A DNA stretch of 61,881 nucleotides from Gliomastix tumulicola (GCA_001599755.1 BCHX01000002.1:2825071-2886951); one strand, 5' to 3'. Shown: positions 1 to 15,138, counted from the stretch's first letter. The notes: generated from the letters alone by a model not told the origin. Numbers and translations: made by a program.

Positions 1-1640
1 AATATTATTAATTTATTTTTATATTATAAAAATTAATATAATAAAAAATATAAATTAATTTATTTAAAATATTTAATTTATAATATATAATAAATTAAAA
101 ATATTATTAATATTTTTTTAGTTTTTTATATTATATAAATAAGATTTATTTATAAGTTATTTTTTTATTTAATTATTTTTTAAATATATTTTAAATTAAT
201 TTTTTAAAAATATTAAAATAATACTATAATCTCTTTATATATTATATTATTATATTATAAAAAGTAAAGCTATAATTATCTTTAGATTTATATATTTAAT
301 TTTAACCTCTTTAAGAGATTAAACCTTTTAAATTATAATTTTAAAAATCTTTAAAAATATATAATTTACTTTAAATTATAAAAATTTAAATTTATACTTA
401 ATTACCTTTAGATTAAATATATATAATTATTAATTTATATTAACTTTATTTTTATTTTTAAAGTCTTTATTTATTTATAAAAGCTATAAATAAATAATTA
501 AATTACCTTTAAATATAAATAAAGTTAATTAATTAATTTTAAATTTAATTATTAAAAATTTAATATATATTTCTAGTTATATTTTAAATAATATTAGCTA
601 TAAATTATAAACTTTATTATAAGTTATTATATATATTAAAATCCCCTTATTTAACTTATTTTATTTATAAATTATATTAAAATATATATTTTAAAGAATT
701 ATAATAAAGTCTTTAAATATATTAATTATTATAATAAAATTAATTTTATTTACTATAAATATATTTAAGACTTTTATTTTATTTAAAATTATATAAAAAA
801 ACTAGTTTTTTAAAAAATTAAAAACTTTAATAAAAATATAAAATAATTATTAAAGGGGGAAGATAATTATTCTAAGAGAAATAACCTTTTTAATTAATTA
901 AAAGTATTAATAATAATAAATATTTATTAATAAAAAAAGATTTTAATAAAATTTAACTCTTATAATATTATAGTAATAATTAAAAACTACTTTATAGGGG
1001 TAAATTTATTTTATCTTAAGTAAAATAATTAATTTTAAATTATTATAAACTTATATAATAATTATAAATTTTATTTAGGTCTTTAAAAAGTCTTTAAATT
1101 TATTTTTTATAAAAAAGGTAAATTTAATTATTTTATTAATAATAATTAATTTATTAATACTTTATATTTATTTTATTAATATTAAAAAATACTTAATATT
1201 TAATTATAATATTAATTATATTTAATTTATAATTATTATAAAATAATATATATTTATAAGTACTTTTAATATTATTTATAAACCTATTATAAGAAAAATA
1301 TTAAATATAATATAATAATAAAATAAAGAGTTATTAAGTTTAAATTTATTAATTATTAATATAATAATAATAATAATATTAAAGTTAAGTAAAATAATTA
1401 AATAATACTTAATAAGTATAAAATAATTAAATAATACTTATTTAATTTTAAATTTTATTTAATATATTTAATAAATTAATTTAACTTAATTAATTATTTA
1501 TTTATTTTTATTATATTATTTAAGTTCTTTAAAATATTATTAGAATATATTATTATTATTAAAGGTAAATTTATAAAAATAATATTAAATTTATTTTATT
1601 ATTTTTAGTATTAATTATTTATTTTTAACCCTTATAATAA
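1..1640. other. Degenerate AT-rich DNA, no gene
   Basis: No gene is visible. The stretch 1,480-1,640 aligns with the sequence around 33,830-33,884 and 34,413-34,480, so it belongs to the same degenerate repeat, here without the short DNA element inserted there. It may include the mutated 5' part of element B or of another retroelement; I could not fix a boundary. Confidence 0.5.
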
Positions 1641-1641
1641 G

Positions 1642-2123
1642 TATAGTGTGAAGCAGGCATGCTTAACTTAATAAATAACACTATTATTAGACTTAGAAGA
1701 ATTTAGTGCTTCTAGGCCTAGGCCTAGAAGAACCTAAGAGCTAAATAGCTCTTATAAATTTATATAAAACACTCTATAATATCTTAAGATCTAGCTATAA
1801 TAATAATATACTCTTTTAACTATATATTAATTATTAAAATCTCTTTATTATTATTAAGACTTTATTCTTATAGGCCTCTTATTAACTAAGATATTACTAT
1901 ATCTTTTTTAAGTACTTTTTTACTTTATCTTTATTAATTTTCTTACTTATTTTTAGAGATATAACCTTAAGATTTTTTATACTACTAAATTTCATCTTTC
2001 TTTATCTATATATTAAATTTTATTTAAAATAAACCTATTTTAGTAAAATTAAGCTATAGTGTATTTTTTTAAAATAAATAAAATCACCTAAGTATAATAG
2101 ACTAATATTCCCCCTTTTTAATA
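1642..2123 (-). mobile_element. Solo LTR, family G
   Basis: About 480 bp, reverse-complementary to 60,356-60,824 and, for its first part, to 61,657-61,881. Read on the minus strand it starts TATTAAAAAGGGGGAAT, consistent with a TGT terminus after G-to-A mutation, and ends near TTCACACTATA. It contains the 20-bp perfect palindrome TTCTAGGCCTAGGCCTAGAA at 1,710-1,729. It is less mutated than the right-hand copies and keeps a GC-richer patch at 1,645-1,760. No clear target duplication was found, so the outer limits are good to a few bases only. Confidence 0.65.
1710..1729. repeat. 20-bp perfect palindrome in LTR G
   Basis: TTCTAGGCCTAGGCCTAGAA equals its own reverse complement. The paralogous copy at 60,735-60,754 differs at one position (G to A), so the palindrome is an inherited part of this LTR. 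It could be a protein-binding site or a hairpin in the element RNA; this is not known. Confidence 0.7.
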
Positions 2124-2419
2124 GTAATTTTCTTAAAGTTAATCTCTTTATAATTACTCTCTTTATAATCTAGGTTTAATATTAAAAGATATTTAAGGGA
2201 TTATTTTAAAAATATTAATAATTTTAAAATATCTTTAACTTAAAGGTAATAATAACTTTAAGTAAGCTAAGAAAGATAATAAAATATATTATTAAATTAA
2301 AAGAAGACCTAAAGCTATATTAAAGCTTTATTTATAATTTAACTTTAAAAAAACTAAAAACTTTTAAAGAATATATTTAAAAAGTACTAATAAATAAATA
2401 AATTAAATAGTTTATTAAC

Positions 2420-2810
2420 TCTTAAGGAGTAGGAGTTTTATTTATACCTAAGAAAAAAGGGAAACTATAATTATATATAAATTATTAAATATTAAATTAA
2501 ATTACTTATAAGAATAAAATACCTTTATTATTTATTATAAAAATTTTTAATTATTTATAAAATACTTAAGTTTATATTAAATTAAACCTTAAAGATATAT
2601 ATTATTATATTTAAATTTATAAAAAAAATAAGTATAAAATTATATTTTAATATTATTATAAGTATTATAAGTATTAAATTATATTTTTTAAATTATTTAA
2701 TATACCTACTATATTTTAGTAATATATAAATAATATACTTTTTAGCTTAATAAATTAGTATTATATCTTCTACTTAAATAATATTTTTATTTATAATAAA
2801 AATTAAAAGA
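2420..2810 (+). pseudogene. Reverse transcriptase remnant of element B
   Basis: Conceptual translation with stops keeps the order and spacing of a Ty3/gypsy reverse transcriptase. GVLFIPKKKGKL then LYINY near 2,440-2,490 matches the family pattern VLFVKKKDGxLRLCVDYR. A degraded version of the region around the catalytic YLDDILIYS reads YLNNIFIYN near 2,771-2,800, with both catalytic aspartates turned to asparagine by G-to-A change. The enzyme copied the element RNA into DNA; this copy is dead. The same block is seen in A (minus strand, about 13,190 to 12,830) and in C (about 40,850-41,220). Confidence 0.75.
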
Positions 2811-4364
2811 ACTATTATTAAAATATTAATATAATTCTATGATACTTATAAAAATAAGAGCTTTATATTAATTTAAATAAATATAAATTTTTAAAAATAA
2901 AAGTTTCTTTCTTAAAATTTAATATTTTTATAGAAGAAGTTTATATAAAACCTAAATAAATTATAATAATTATAGATTAATTAGAACCTAATACTATATT
3001 TAATATTTAATTTTTCTTAGAATTTATTAGGTTTTACTAGTATTTTATTAAAAATTATAATAAAATTATTAACCTACTTATAAATTATTTAAAAAGGAAA
3101 ATAATAAAATAAGTTAATTTAATTAAAGTTAAATAATAAGTATTTTATTAATTAAAAAGGGTATTTTAAATAATACCTTTAATATAATATTATAATCCCT
3201 ATATAAGGTTAAAGATAATTATAAATATATTTAATTTTATAATTAAAGTTTAATTAATATAATTAATAAAAAATATATAGTATTTAATTATATATTACTT
3301 AAAAAAGCTTTAAGGAGTAAAAGTTTACTACTAAATACTAAATATAAAGTTACTAGTAATTATATAAGCTTTTTACTATTAAAGGTATTATTTATTATAT
3401 TTAAAAGAAATTATAAAGGTTTTAATTAATTACTTAAACTATAATTATTTAACTATAAAAATAAAATTATCTCCTAAGTAAGTAAAAGCTTTAAATTTTT
3501 TACCCTTTTTAATTTTAAGATCTTATACTAATTAGGTAAAAAAAATCTAATTAATAAATTAAATTATTAAATTAACTTAAAAATAAAATTAAAAAGAGAA
3601 TAAACTTAAATTAAATTATTATCTTTATTTTTATAGAGGTTCTTAAGGGAATTTAATAATATAAAAAGTATTAAAAGTATAAAAAAACTTATTATTAATA
3701 TATATTATATTATTTTATAATAATTTTATAATAATTATAATAATATATATACTAATTTATTTAAGTAGAGACCTTTAATTAAAGTAAATAATTATTAAAT
3801 ATTAACTTATTAAATAAAGAAGATTAATAACTTTAAATTATACTTAAAGGATTTCTTATATTATAAGAAAATTAATATAATTTATCTTTAATTAATAATT
3901 TAATATATATAAAATAAAATAAAGGTTAAGTTATACTTTATATTTAGTATTTATTAAAACTTAATTTTAATATTTATTTTTAAAGAAATTTTTATTAAAG
4001 TAATTTTATATATATAATAAAGAAATATCTTTATAAAGTTTATATAAAAATATATTAATAAAAGCCTATAAAATAATAAGAAGTTAATATTTTATTAATA
4101 AATATTTAAAAATAAATTATTATATTAAAATAAATAAATTTATATATCTTAGGGATTATATATAAAGATATTAATCTTTATTTATAATAATCCTTTAATA
4201 AAATATTAAAGGGTATATAAAATATTATTTAAACTAGCTTATAATTACTTTTAATTAAATATAAAGAAAAATATAAAAAAATATATTAAAAAATATATTA
4301 TTTATAAAAAGATTATAATTTTAAGAGTAAGGTTAATAGGGGAATTTTATTTATTATTTATATT

Positions 4365-4510
4365 AAAATACTTATTTAATAAAATTTCTTTTAATTTAAT
4401 TATAAATTTACCTATAATTAAAGATATATATAAAAAATACTATAATATTATTTTAATTATAATTTATTATTTAATAAAGTATATAGTATTTATATTTATA
4501 ATAAAAAAGC
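4365..4510 (+). pseudogene. Integrase core remnant of element B
   Basis: The frame at about 4,380-4,430 reads KISFNLIINLPIIKD, matching the start of the Ty3/gypsy integrase core (pattern W..ISMDFITGLP). It is followed by a stretch matching ILVVVDRLTKYAHFIP with conservative changes expected from RIP. Integrase inserts the cDNA copy into the genome. The first catalytic aspartate has become asparagine in this copy. Assigned by family pattern only. Confidence 0.6.
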
Positions 4511-5188
4511 TTAATATAAATTAGTTAATAATATTATTATTTTATAGAGTTTTTAATTAATATAAATTACTTTAAGGAATTATTTTTAATTAAATATAAA
4601 TATTTATTAGAGACTTTTAAAGCTTCTTTTATTATTTATTATTTATTAAGTAGTAATTAAGTATTACTTATTATTTATAAATAAATAAATAAATAAAGAG
4701 AATAAATTAAATATTAAAGTAATATTTATAAGCTTTTATTTTAAAAATATAAAATAATTAATTATAATATTTATCTTATATTAAATTTTATTTTAATAAT
4801 TTATTTAATATAAATATAAAATTTACCTCTTTTTATATATTATATAGCTATAATTTTAGAGAACCTTTAATTTTAAATATTAAATATAAGAATTTAATAG
4901 CTTATAATTAATTAAAACTTCTAAGAGAGCTTAAAGAGCTTATAAAATAATTTATAATATAAATTTAAATAATAAGTATATTATACTATAACTAGAAGTA
5001 AAAACTAGGTAAATTCTAAGTAAATTAATAAATATTAATTAATACTAAATATTTTAATTTAAGGAGAAAATTATTAAAATTAATAAAGAAATTTATAAAT
5101 CCCTATTAAATTATTAAAGTTTTATTATTAAGAAATACTTATAAATTATAATTATTAATATTAATTTAAATTTATAATATATTTAATA

Positions 5189-5684
5189 GAGTAGGTCTAA
5201 TTATATAATATAAAATATCTATTTATATAATAGTGGCACATGTAAAGCGCTAGGCAGGGGGGCTCTTAGTACCTCTCTATACCTCTAGGCCTAGCCTCTT
5301 CCAGTGATCTCTACCTTCACCTAGGCTGCCTTAATCTAGCTGCCTTAATCCGGCTGCCTTAATCAGCGTGGCCTTAATTAAGGCAGGCAGCCTCTATCAC
5401 CTCTGCCTCTACAAGGTCTACCTCTACAAGGTCTACCTCTACAAGGTCTACCTCTACAAGGTCTACCTCTGCAAGGTCTACCTCTACAAGGTCTACCTCT
5501 GCAAGGTCGGGCTATTATTATAAGGCAAGGCGGCTACCACAACGCTGTTTTATAGAGGCCTAGCTACTATAGGGCCAGGCCGGGCTATTTCCAGCGCCTT
5601 AGCCTATAGAATAACGGGTCTACGGTATAAGGCGCTACAACGCTAGTGGCTCGCATAGGCCATATTATGTGATTAGACCTACTT
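5189..5684 (+). mobile_element. hAT-like non-autonomous element, copy 1
   Basis: A 496-bp GC-richer insertion inside element B, flanked by a perfect 8-bp target duplication ATTTAATA (5,181-5,188 and 5,685-5,692). The ends are inverted repeats: left GAGTAGGTCTAATTATATAA, right (reverse complement) AAGTAGGTCTAATCACATAA. Just inside the ends come AGTGGCACATGTAAAGCGCT and, on the other side, AGGCGCT...AGTGGCTCGC. There is no coding capacity. Eight-bp duplications are typical of hAT transposases, so a hAT element presumably moved it. The interior is made of 15-bp tandem units. Other copies: 25,606-26,081, 33,885-34,412 and about 48,010-48,445. Confidence 0.85.
5411..5508 (+). repeat. 15-bp minisatellite in the hAT-like element
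   Basis: About 6.5 head-to-tail copies of ACAAGGTCTACCTCT. Units differ only at the first base, where CTCTG and CTCTA alternate; this is a TG/TA difference as left by RIP on the opposite strand. A second, looser 15-bp series (GGCTGCCTTAATC...) lies just upstream at about 5,325-5,385. Confidence 0.95.
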
Positions 5685-6896
5685 ATTTAATATAAAGTAT
5701 TTAAAAAAATTCTATAAAAATAACTTAAAGGAATTAATAAATAATCCCTTTATAAAAAAAGAAATATTTAAAATTAAAAAGATCTTATAATACTAAGAAT
5801 TAAAGTTCTATAAATATTACTTAATATAATAAAAGGGATTTCTTAGAGAGAATACTTAAATCTTTACTTTAAACTTTATAAATAAAAATATTCTTAAAAA
5901 TTATAATAAAAAGAATTTTATTTAATATTATTAAAAATAATTTCTTCTTTTTAAAGATTAATATTTAATTATAAATATATTTATATTAATTATAAATAAA
6001 TATTAATTTAAAATATTAATAATTTATTCTTTTATTTAAAAGAATTAATAAATATAATAAGGTTTTCCTTAGGAAATTATAATTTAATAATATTAAGAGA
6101 AGAAGTAATAAAACCTAGGTTATTTTCCCCTAGAATTAAAAATAATCTCTAGTTATACTAAAAGTTTATTTCCTTTTAAATAAAGATTAATATATTAAAA
6201 AAAACTATTTAATAAAAAACCTAAGATTTAGTAGAGAGATTAAATAAAGAAATAAAGTCTTTTTTAAAGAGTTTATAAAGAAAGAGATTCTCCTAGATAA
6301 TTAAAAGGTAAAAAGAAGATATAAAGTAAATAAAATCCTTATTAATATTTTAAAGAGGGTTATTAAAAATACTTTAATAAAATAAAAAAATTTAATTTTA
6401 TTAATTAATATATTTAATTATAAAATAATAAAAAAAAAAACTCTTATAAATATATATAAAAGAGAAAATATTAAACTTTTACTAATAAAATATTATTAAA
6501 GTAAAAAAGCTTTAAATAATATAATAAAATTAATATTTATTAGTTTTTATAATATTATATTTAAAAAAAATAATAAAGTTTATAAAATTAATATTATTTA
6601 TAAATATAAAAAAAATAAACTTATTTATATTAAATTAATAATAAATTATATATATAAAATACTTAAATTTTAATTTAATTATTAAAAGAAGTAATTAATT
6701 AAATAAAATATATATTAATTTTAAAGTTATATTCTAGCTTATTCTTAAAATAAGAGATATATTAAATAACTATATTATATTTAAGTATAAAAACTATAAT
6801 AATTTTATATAATTAAACTATAAATACTTTAAAAGTAAAAAAATAAAGAAAAACTATATATATAAAGTAATTTATTAAAGGGTTATTTATTATTTT

Positions 6897-7111
6897 TATT
6901 AAGGGTCTTAGTGTAGAAGTAGGTTACACTATATATTTATAAAGTAATCTCTTAGTAGAGGGTAGGTTTAGTTATTATATTATTTATTATCCCCCCTTAA
7001 GCTAGAATAATAAAATATTACCTTTTATAGATAAATACTTAATAATAATAAGTAATAATATTAGGACTTCTTAGGCTTAGTGTACTACTATTCTTATTCT
7101 AGCCCCTTTTA
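6897..7111 (-). repeat. 3' LTR of element A
   Basis: 215 bp. On the minus strand it begins TAAAAGGGGCTAGAATAAG and ends GACCCTTAATA, consistent with TG...CA termini altered by RIP. Its second half resembles the C-family LTR (same length, same GACCCTT end), so the two families are related. Confidence 0.85.
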
Positions 7112-10100
7112 GGATACCCCTCCTTAGTAGGTAATCTCTACTATTTAGTTCTAGTTTTACTATTATTTCTCTATAAAATAGCCCTAATTATTAATCCTTA
7201 TATTTTAGTATTTTACTACTTTCTCTTTTTCTTACACTTTATTATACTTATTTTATATAATATATTCTTTTCCTCTATAATCCTTTATTATTCTCTTCTT
7301 TTATTATCCCTTACTATATCTATATATAATAATAATTATATAAATAAGTAATTTTATACTTCTAATTTAGAGGAGGAAACTAATAAAATACCTATAACCT
7401 TATATTATATATATAAGGTATTTATATAAAAGTATATTTTTACCCTAGAGGATTTTACTATATTAATATTTATTATTCTCCTTTATTTTACTTATTAATT
7501 CTTAGTTATAGTTATTCTTCTATTTATATTTATTATTTATATATACTTAAAGATTAATATTTAACTCCCTTTATATTTTATATTAAACCTTCTACTTATT
7601 AGTTTAATCTTTAATATATATTCCCCTAGTTATTTTCTTATATTTTATTATTTTTTTTAATAGTATTTTAGGTAACTTTACTAATTATTAGAAGTATAAT
7701 ATTATAAGTAAAGATTACTTATTAATTATTAATAAGGAGGTTAAGAAGGTAGTAATTATATTATATAATCTTCTATAAATTTACTAGAAATTAATATCTA
7801 TAAAGGTAGATTTTATTTTTTTAATTTCTTATTTTCCTTTAATAATTTATTAATATTTCCCTTAGAATTTATTTAATTATTTTAATAATAAATATTACTA
7901 TTATTAGTTTACTTTTTAATATATAGGTACTATTATTATATAAATTTTAAATTACTATTAAGAAGTATAATTAATTAATTATATTAAGTATACTATTAAA
8001 TTATAATATTATACTATAGTATAAGCTAAAAATATATTTATTTTAATTAATTTAAATTTATTATATTTACTTTAAACTATTATTAAGTATTTTATAGATT
8101 TAGTATATTTTAAATATTTTTAACTTTCCTTATAATACTAATATAAGTTTTATAGCTTCTTAAGTTAGTAATTCCTAGTAATATTATTATATATCTCTAG
8201 CCTTATATAACTTCTTTATTAGCTCTTTCTTTACCTTAAATTACTCTTAGTATTTTTACTTCTATTATTACCTCTATTAATTATATTTAATTTATAATTA
8301 ATCCTTAATATATACTTTTTAATTTTAATAAGGATTTACCTACTTCTTATTAAGGTATTATTACTTATTCTTTACTTATTATACCCTAGGCTTAGATTAA
8401 AAATACCTTTAATTATAGTTTTACTTTATCTTTAAGGGTAAAGTATAGTAGGAATTAAGTATATCCCTAGTAATCTTTTATTAATTTAAATAATTTTATT
8501 ATTTTTATTTTCCTTACTTTAACCTTAAAATCTAGTAAGTACTATTATATTACTTTAAATTTATAGTATTCTTCTTAAGTTCTTATTTATTTATCTTTAG
8601 CTATTAATATTATTACCCTTATATTAAATTCTTAGTATTTTATTTAAGCTTTTACTAGTTTATTTTTAACTACTATTATTACTATTTTTATTATTATTAA
8701 GAATATTACTATTTCTACTAAAGAGCTTTAAGTAATAATATATTATATTTAAAACCTTAAATATAGCTATTCTTATTCTTATTTTACCTCTATTTTCTAT
8801 AATTATTTATTAACCTTTTAAGGGAATCTCTATAATTCTATAAAGGTTATTATTATTAATAATAATAAAGTAGCTTTAGCTCCTTATATAGAGTAAATAG
8901 TATTTAATAGTATTTTTCTTTCTATATTCCCTAGCTAATAAATAATAATTATTTAATACTTCTTTATAGTTTTTTAATAAATCCTATAGAAATCTTTAAT
9001 AATTTTAATAACTTTAGTAACTTTATCTTTTTCTTTAAGTTATTATAAATACTTATAAGTTCTTCTTATCTAGGTTTCTTTAATTAAGCTAATTGGATTT
9101 TTTAATAAAATAATTAAGAGGAGATTAAATCTTCCCTTTAATTTACTTTTATATTATTATAACTTTATAGTAATATATTAGTAGTTTATTACTATTATTT
9201 AGAGATCTTCTAGTTCTTATTAAAGATAGTAAATAATACCTTAATAAATTACTTTATATATATAGTCTTCCTTTATTTTTTTACTTTTAAAGTATTAATA
9301 GCTTAATTATATAAAATTCTTATAGTTTTTATATTTAAATATAATATAGTTATTTAATATATCTCTTACCTTAAGGATAAGTTAAAATATAACTTTAAAA
9401 TTAATATATATTTTATTTAATTAATTATTACTTCTAATAGTTAAACTAAAACCTAAGTATTTTATATATATAACTTACTATTAACTTAATATAAATAGGT
9501 TTATTCTTCCTATATCTATAAATAGTATTAGCTTTATAAATTTTATTACCTTTTTAAGTATAATATTATAAAAATTAATAAGTATTAGTCTTATTATATT
9601 ATTTAAAGCTTTTTTACTTTAATAATATTTTATTAATAAAAGCTTAATATTTCCTCTTTTATATATATTTATAAAAGCTTTTTTTTCCTTTATTATTTTA
9701 TAATTTAATATATTAATTTATAAAATTAAATTTCTTTACTTTACTAAAGTACTTTTAATAGCCCCTCTTAGAATATTAATAAAGACTTTATTTACTTTAT
9801 ATCTTCTTTTTACTTTTTAATTACCTAAAAGAATTTCTTTCTTTATAAATTCCCTAAAGAAGACCCTATTTCTTTATTTAACCCTTTTACTAAATCCTAG
9901 GTTTTTTACTAGGTAGTTTTCTTTAATATATTAACTTTTATTTAAAGGGAAATAAACTTTTAATATAATTAGAGATTATTTTTAATTTTAAGGGAAAATA
10001 ATCTAAGTTTTATTACTTCTCCTCTTAATATTATTAAATTATAGTTTTTTAAGGGAGACCTTATTATATTTATTAATCTTTTTAAGTAAAAGAATAAATT

Positions 10101-13100
10101 ATTAATATTTTAAGTTAATAATTATTTATAACTAATATAAGTATATTTATAGTTAAATATTAGCCTTTAAAAAGAAAACTATTTTTAATAATCTTAAATA
10201 GAATTTTCTTTATTATATTCCTTAAGAATACTTTTATTTATAAAGTCTAAAGTAAAGATTTAAATATTCTCCCTAGGAAATCTCTTTTATTATATTAAAT
10301 AATACTTATAAGATTTTAATTCTTAGTATTATAAGATTTTTTTAACCTTAAATATCTCTTCTTCTATAAAGGGATTATTTATTAATTCTTTTAAGTTATT
10401 TTTATAAAATTCTTTTAGGTACTTTATATTAAATATATTATAAATTTAAACTAATATTAGTAATTATAGTTTATAAGTATTTCTTAATAGTAAGACTTTA
10501 ATAATTTAATAGAGATTTATAAATCTTTTTATTAACTTTAGTAATTTTCTCCTTAAGTTAAAATATTTAATATTAATTAGTATTTATTAATTTACTTAAA
10601 ATTTACCTAGCTTTTACATCTAGTTATAGTATAATATACTTATTATTTAGACTTATATTATAAATTATTTTATAAGCTTTTTAAACTCTTCTAGAAGTTT
10701 TAATTAATTATAAGTTATTAAATTCTTATACTTAATATTTAAAGTTAAAGGTTCTTTAAAATTATAACTATATAGTATATAAAAAGAGGTAAATTCTATA
10801 CTTATATTAAATAAATTATTAAGATAAAACTTAATATAAGATAAATATTATAATTAATTATTTTATATTTTTAAAATAAAAGTTTATAAATATTACTTTA
10901 GTATTTAATTTATTTTTTTTATCTACTTATTTATTTATAAATAATAAGTAGTATTTAATTACTACTTAATAAATAATAAGTAGTAAAAAAAGCTTTAAAA
11001 GTCTTTAATAAATATTTATATTTAATTAAAAATAATTCCTTAGGGTAATTTATATTAGCTAAAAATCCTATAAAATAGTAGTATTATTAACTAATTTATA
11101 TTAAGCTTCTTTATTATAAGTATAAATATTATATACTTTATTAAATAATTAATTATAATTAAAATAATATTATAATATTTTTTATATATATCCTTAGCTA
11201 TAGGTAGATTTATAGTTAAATTAAAAGAGATCTTATTAAATAGGTATTTTAATATAGGTAATAAATAGAGTTCCCCTATTAATTTTACCCTTAGAACTAT
11301 AATTTTTTAATAAATAATATAATTTTTAATATATTTTTTTATATCTTTTTTTATATTTAATTAAAAGTAATTATAAGCTAATTTAAATAGTATTCTATAT
11401 ACCTTTTAATATTTTACTAAAGAATTATTATAAATAAGAATTAATATCTTTATATATAATCTCTAGGGTATATAAATCTACTTATCTTAATATAATAATT
11501 TATCTTTAAATATTTACTAATAAGATATTAGCTTCTTATTATTTTATAAGCTTTTATTAATATATTCTTATATAGACTTTATAAAGGTATCCTCTTATTA
11601 TATATATAAGATTACTTTAATAAGAGTTTCTTTAGAAATAAATATTAAAATTAAGCTCTAGTAAATATTAAATATAAGGTATAACTTAACCTTTATCTTA
11701 TTCTATATATATTAAATTATTAATTAAAGGTAAGTTATACTAGCCCTCCTATAATATAAGGGATCCCCTAGGTATAACCTAGAGCTATTAATCTTCTTTA
11801 TTTAATAAGTTAATATTTAATAACTACTTACTCTAATTAAGGGTTTCTACTTAAATAGATTAATATATATATTATTATAATTATTATAAAATTACTATAA
11901 AGTAATATAATATATACTAGTAATAAGTTTCTTTATACCTTTAATACTCTCTATATTATTAAGCTCCCTTAGGAACCTTTATAAAAATAAAGGTAATAAC
12001 TTAATTTAAGTTTATTCTTCTTTTAATTTTATTTTCAAGTTAATTTAATAACTTAACCTATTAACTAGGTTTTTTTTACCTAGCTAATATAAAATCCTAA
12101 AGTTAAAAAGAGTAAAAAAATCTAAAGCTTTTACTTATTTAAGAGATATTTTTATTTTTATAGTTAAATAATTATAATTTAAATAATTAATTAAAACCTT
12201 TATAATTTCTTTTAAATATAATAAATAATACCTCTAATAGTAAAAAGCTTATATAATTATTAGTAGCTTTATATTTAGTATTTAATAATAAACTTTTACT
12301 CCTTAAAGCTTCTTTAAGTAATATATAACTAAGTACTATATATTCTTTATTAATTATATTAATTAAGCTCTAATTATAAAATTAAATATATTTATAATTA
12401 CCTTTAACCTTATATAGGGATTATAGTATATTAATAGGGGTATTATCTAAAATACCCTTTTTAATTAATAAAATACTTATTATTTAGCTTTAATTAAATT
12501 AATTTATTTTATTATTTTCCCTTTTAAATAATTTATAAGTAGGTTAATAATTTTACTATAATTCTTAATAAAATACTAATAAAACCTAATAAATCCTAAG
12601 AAAGATTAAATATTAAATATAGTATTAAATTTTAATTAATTTATAATTACTATAATTTATTTAAGTTTTATATAAACTCCTTCTATAAAAATATTAAATC
12701 TTAAGAAAGAAACTTTTATCTTTAAGAATTTATATTTATCTAGGTTAATATAAAGCCTTTATTCCTATAGATATTATAAGATTATACTAATATCTTAATA
12801 ATAGTCTTCTTAATTTTTACTATAAATAAAAATATTATTTAAATAAAGAATATAATATTAATTTATTAAGTTAAAAAGTATATTATTTATATATTACTAA
12901 AATATAGTAGGTATATTAAATAATCTAAAAAGTATAACTTAATACTTATAATAATTATAATAATATTAAAATATAGTCTTATATTTATCTCTCTTATAAA
13001 TTTAAATATAATAATATATATTTTTAAGGTTTAATTTAATATAAACTTAAGTATTTTATAAATAATTAAGAATTTCTATAATAAGTAATAAAAATATCTT

Positions 13101-15138
13101 ATTCTTATAAATAACTTAATTTAGTATTTAATAATTTATATATAATTATAGTTTCCCTTCTTTCTTAAGTATAAATAAAACTTCTACTCCTTAAAAGCTA
13201 ATAAATTATTTAATTTATTTATTTATTAATACTTTTTAAATATATTCCTTAAAAGTTTCTAGTTTTTTTAAAGTTAAATTATAAATAAAATCTTAATATA
13301 ACTTTAGGTCTTCTTTTAATTTAATAATATATTTTATTATTTTTCCTAACTTACTTAGGGTTACTACTACCTCTAGATTAAAGATATCTTGGAATTATTA
13401 GTATTCCTAAGGTAATCCTTTAGGTACCTCTTCTTTATTTATTAAAGGATTTTATAATTAAATTTAATAATAAATTCTAGGTAATTCCTCTATAAACTTC
13501 CCCTAGAAAGGTATAATAAATATTAGGTAAACTATCTTTTATACTTTTTATAACTTCTTTATAGTAGAGATAAGTTTTAATTAATCTCCTTTTAATTAAT
13601 AATTTTAAGTTTATTCTCTAAATTATTAAATAAGATTTACCTTTTTAAATTAAAGTAATCCTAGGAGAATATTATCCTCTTCTTCTATAATTATAAACTT
13701 ATATAATTATATATAAGTTTATTTAAAATTATTTATTATATAAATTAATTATATATATTTCCTTATAATAATAATAAGACTCCTATTTACTATTTTAAAG
13801 GTAAAGCTAAGTAGTATTTAGTCTTTATATACTATATATAGTTATAATATATTAATATCCCCTTTAGTATTTATAATAGCTAATTTATTACTTTATTAAT
13901 AGTCTTTTTAGATTTAAATAAATTATTTAAATACTTCTCTAGAGCCTTCTAGGATCTCTCTTCTAGTTAATTATTAAGCTTATTTCTAATTAATATTAAT
14001 TATATTAATTATAATTATAAAAGTCTTAGTATATTTACTTTTCTTTTCCTCCTTATAATTATTTATATAATAATTTATCTTTTTATATTTAAAGTATTAT
14101 ATTTATAGAAAGCTAAATTAGGTATTATTCTAGGTTTAAATCTCTTAAATCTAGGTAATTAAAGTTTTCTTACTAGACTTTCTTTAGAGCTTTTAGTTAT
14201 TTTAAGTAGTATTTTTCTCCTTTTACTTTCTTATTAATAAAGACTTAATTATTATTATAACTATATAAAATTACTTTTATATTATAAGAATCTCTATATT
14301 AATAATATAAGTTCTTAAATAAAGCTTTATATACTATAAGTATAAAGCTACTAAGAATTAATTTAAAATCTTTATAAATATCTTTAAAATATTTTATTTA
14401 AATTATACTAAGAATTAGTATATTATTTACTCTTCTTACTAGTATTTAGTATTAAGCTAAAAAGCTACTTTAAAGTATTATAATTTAAAAGATTAAATTC
14501 CTACCTTAAGCTAATTAATAAAGAAATTCTAGGTAATTCCCTATAACTATACCTTAAACTCTTCTTTAAAATAATTTATTTATTAATTCTTTATATTATT
14601 TTTTAATTTATTTATAGTATAAAGGATTTTTATATTATTATTATAAAATATAGTAGTATAACTAGTAAAAATAATCCCTAGGCTTATAAGGAAAGATTAT
14701 AACTTATTATAGTTCTTCCCTAAATACTTAAAGGTATTTTAATATAACTTATTAAACCTTAGTATTAAAGAAGAAGCTTTTATAAAAGTATTTAGTATTT
14801 AAGATACCTATAAAGTTTAATTAAAAATAGTAAATTACCTCTTTTAAATAAAGTCCTCTTTTTATTAGTAAGCCTCTAAATCTCTCTTATTTTTTACTAA
14901 TTTCTATTTATAATAGTATTTAATTAAATCTCTTTTAATTTTTATAATAGTTATCTCCTTAATATTATACTAGGGTTTACCTTAGGTTAACCCTTTACTA
15001 TAACTAAATAAGATCTCTTAAAGCTTTTCTTTCTCTTAAATACTCTTAGGTTAAAGCCCCTATAATTTATTAATTTTACTTATTATTTCTATAGGTAACT
15101 TAGTCTTATACCTTTAGAAGGTTAAAGTAAATAAAAGC

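Larger units (their letters stand above)
2190..6896 (+). mobile_element. Element B, part 1 (Ty3/gypsy pol remnant)
   Basis: This plus-strand stretch is the reverse complement, allowing for C/T and G/A differences, of element A from about 13,420 down to 9,225. It holds the remains of reverse transcriptase (2,420-2,810) and of the integrase core (about 4,370-4,500), with many in-frame stops of the CAA-to-TAA and CAG-to-TAG type. A short DNA element is inserted at 5,189-5,684. The stretch stops where element A is inserted (6,896/6,897) and resumes at 15,374. The left limit is approximate because the gag part is not recognisable. Confidence 0.75.

Noticed and set aside
5411..5508. CRISPR-like array
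   Set aside because: The 15-bp units are directly adjacent without spacers, and the host is a fungus; it is a minisatellite.
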